From NCBI GenBank assembly GCA_900769355.1, contig CAAGGG010000055.1:1-13125 (forward strand): a stretch of DNA of 13,125 bases, written 5' to 3'. The notes below the pieces were generated by a model that did not search any database, was not told the origin of the DNA, and saw only the letters and a list, made by a program, of their open reading frames with translations. This document shows, piece by piece, positions 13,005 to 13,125 of the stretch. The translations under genes were made by a program, and so were the position numbers. Each line of letters starts with the position of its first letter. The stretch's first letter is position 1. The DNA is from Candidatus Gastranaerophilales bacterium (GTDB lineage Bacteria > Cyanobacteriota > Vampirovibrionia > Gastranaerophilales > Gastranaerophilaceae).

Positions 13005-13125
13005 TTTAAGGCTTGAACTATTAATAATTTGTTGATACAATTTATCTGCAAAAAGTTCCAATGTCGAACAGTCAGAGGAGTTTTTTCTATTATTAGGGCA
13101 AGAATTAGTTTCAAGCCCTTTTTTA
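12981..13125 (-). CDS. Possible C-terminal end of a gene entering from the right edge
   Basis: On the minus strand one frame stays open for 47 codons from the edge (containing STLELFADKLYQQIINSSSL) and stops at 12981-12983, overlapping the XRE gene tail to tail by 24 bp. In DNA this AT-rich such an open stretch is uncommon but can arise by chance. Against it, the same region carries a plus-strand promoter and terminator. I do not recognise the peptide. Confidence 0.25.
   Translation of the reverse strand, partial: KKGLETNSCPNNRKNSSDCSTLELFADKLYQQIINSSSLKLNYFNLL
13013..13124 (+). ncRNA. Candidate small RNA unit: promoter to terminator, no clear ORF
   Basis: TTGAAC (13013-13018), a 17-base spacer and TACAAT (13036-13041) form a plausible promoter, and a terminator-like hairpin lies at 13096-13118. 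The predicted RNA would be about 75 nt (from near 13048). An AGAGGAG at 13074-13080 is not followed by a normal start codon. The region may instead be the 3' untranslated part of the XRE transcript. Confidence 0.3.
13096..13124 (+). terminator. Intrinsic terminator at the right edge
   Basis: GGGC-AA-GAA, a 5-base loop and TTC-AA-GCCC give a stem with a symmetric internal loop, followed by six T's (13119-13124). It lies 92 bases after the XRE stop and could end that transcript or a separate small RNA. Confidence 0.6.

Noticed and set aside
12969..13118. 10-bp inverted repeat GGGCTTGAAA ... TTTCAAGCCC
   Set aside because: The arms are 130 bases apart, one inside the XRE coding region; the local hairpin at 13096-13118 explains the right arm better.
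1..13125. CRISPR arrays, complete insertion sequences, integrase or phage structural genes
   Set aside because: No regularly spaced repeats, transposase or integrase motifs were seen in any reading.

Overview
The window is AT-rich bacterial DNA with short intergenic gaps and sigma70-type promoters (TTGACA/TATAAT). The closest fit I can offer is a non-photosynthetic, gut-type cyanobacterial relative (Melainabacteria/Gastranaerophilales). The reasons are a prepilin whose signal reads HTAFTLAEVLITLGIIG, two cytosolic-looking enzymes with low-complexity N-terminal tails carrying short VFKAN / IHFG motifs, and the general gene style. This assignment is inference; another low-GC gut lineage is possible.

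Left part (1-3386): the 5' end of rpsL (minus strand) behind a leader of about 185 nt, divergent from a membrane-anchored protein with a thioredoxin-like look but no CxxC. Its stop abuts the stop of leuD (minus). Then comes a two-gene unit: a histidine-phosphatase relative whose RHGE motif is changed to CNGA, and a type IV prepilin-like gene broken at a G10 run and again at an A run. rpsU follows with its own promoter and a strong bidirectional terminator.

Middle part (3422-10296): a minus-strand pair made of a papain-like protein of unknown role and a 5'-nucleotidase/metallophosphatase; a plus-strand orphan OLD-type TOPRIM protein; a minus-strand Bax inhibitor-1 family membrane protein; and a plus-strand fused ABC exporter resembling lipid-oligosaccharide flippases.

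Right part (10297-13125): a self-contained tRNA-Asn(GUU) unit with promoter and terminator, then an accessory-looking block. The block holds a small 3-TM protein with a probably leaderless mRNA, overlapping tail to tail a 482-residue modular protein (N-terminal YTKDDGTHVKEHYR motif, hydrophobic helix, charged helical middle, C-terminal domain). One or two tiny ORFs lie upstream of it behind a consensus promoter. A divergent XRE regulator shares that intergenic region, which contains a perfect TCAAC-N3-GTTGA palindrome on the -35 box of the opposing operon. The right edge holds a possible small RNA (promoter to terminator) or, alternatively, the 3' end of a minus-strand gene.

The most interesting items are the G10 tract that decides the prepilin frame, the substituted phosphatase beside it, and the XRE-controlled tRNA-adjacent block. 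Several disrupted frames lie at homopolymers, so read error must be excluded before biology is claimed.
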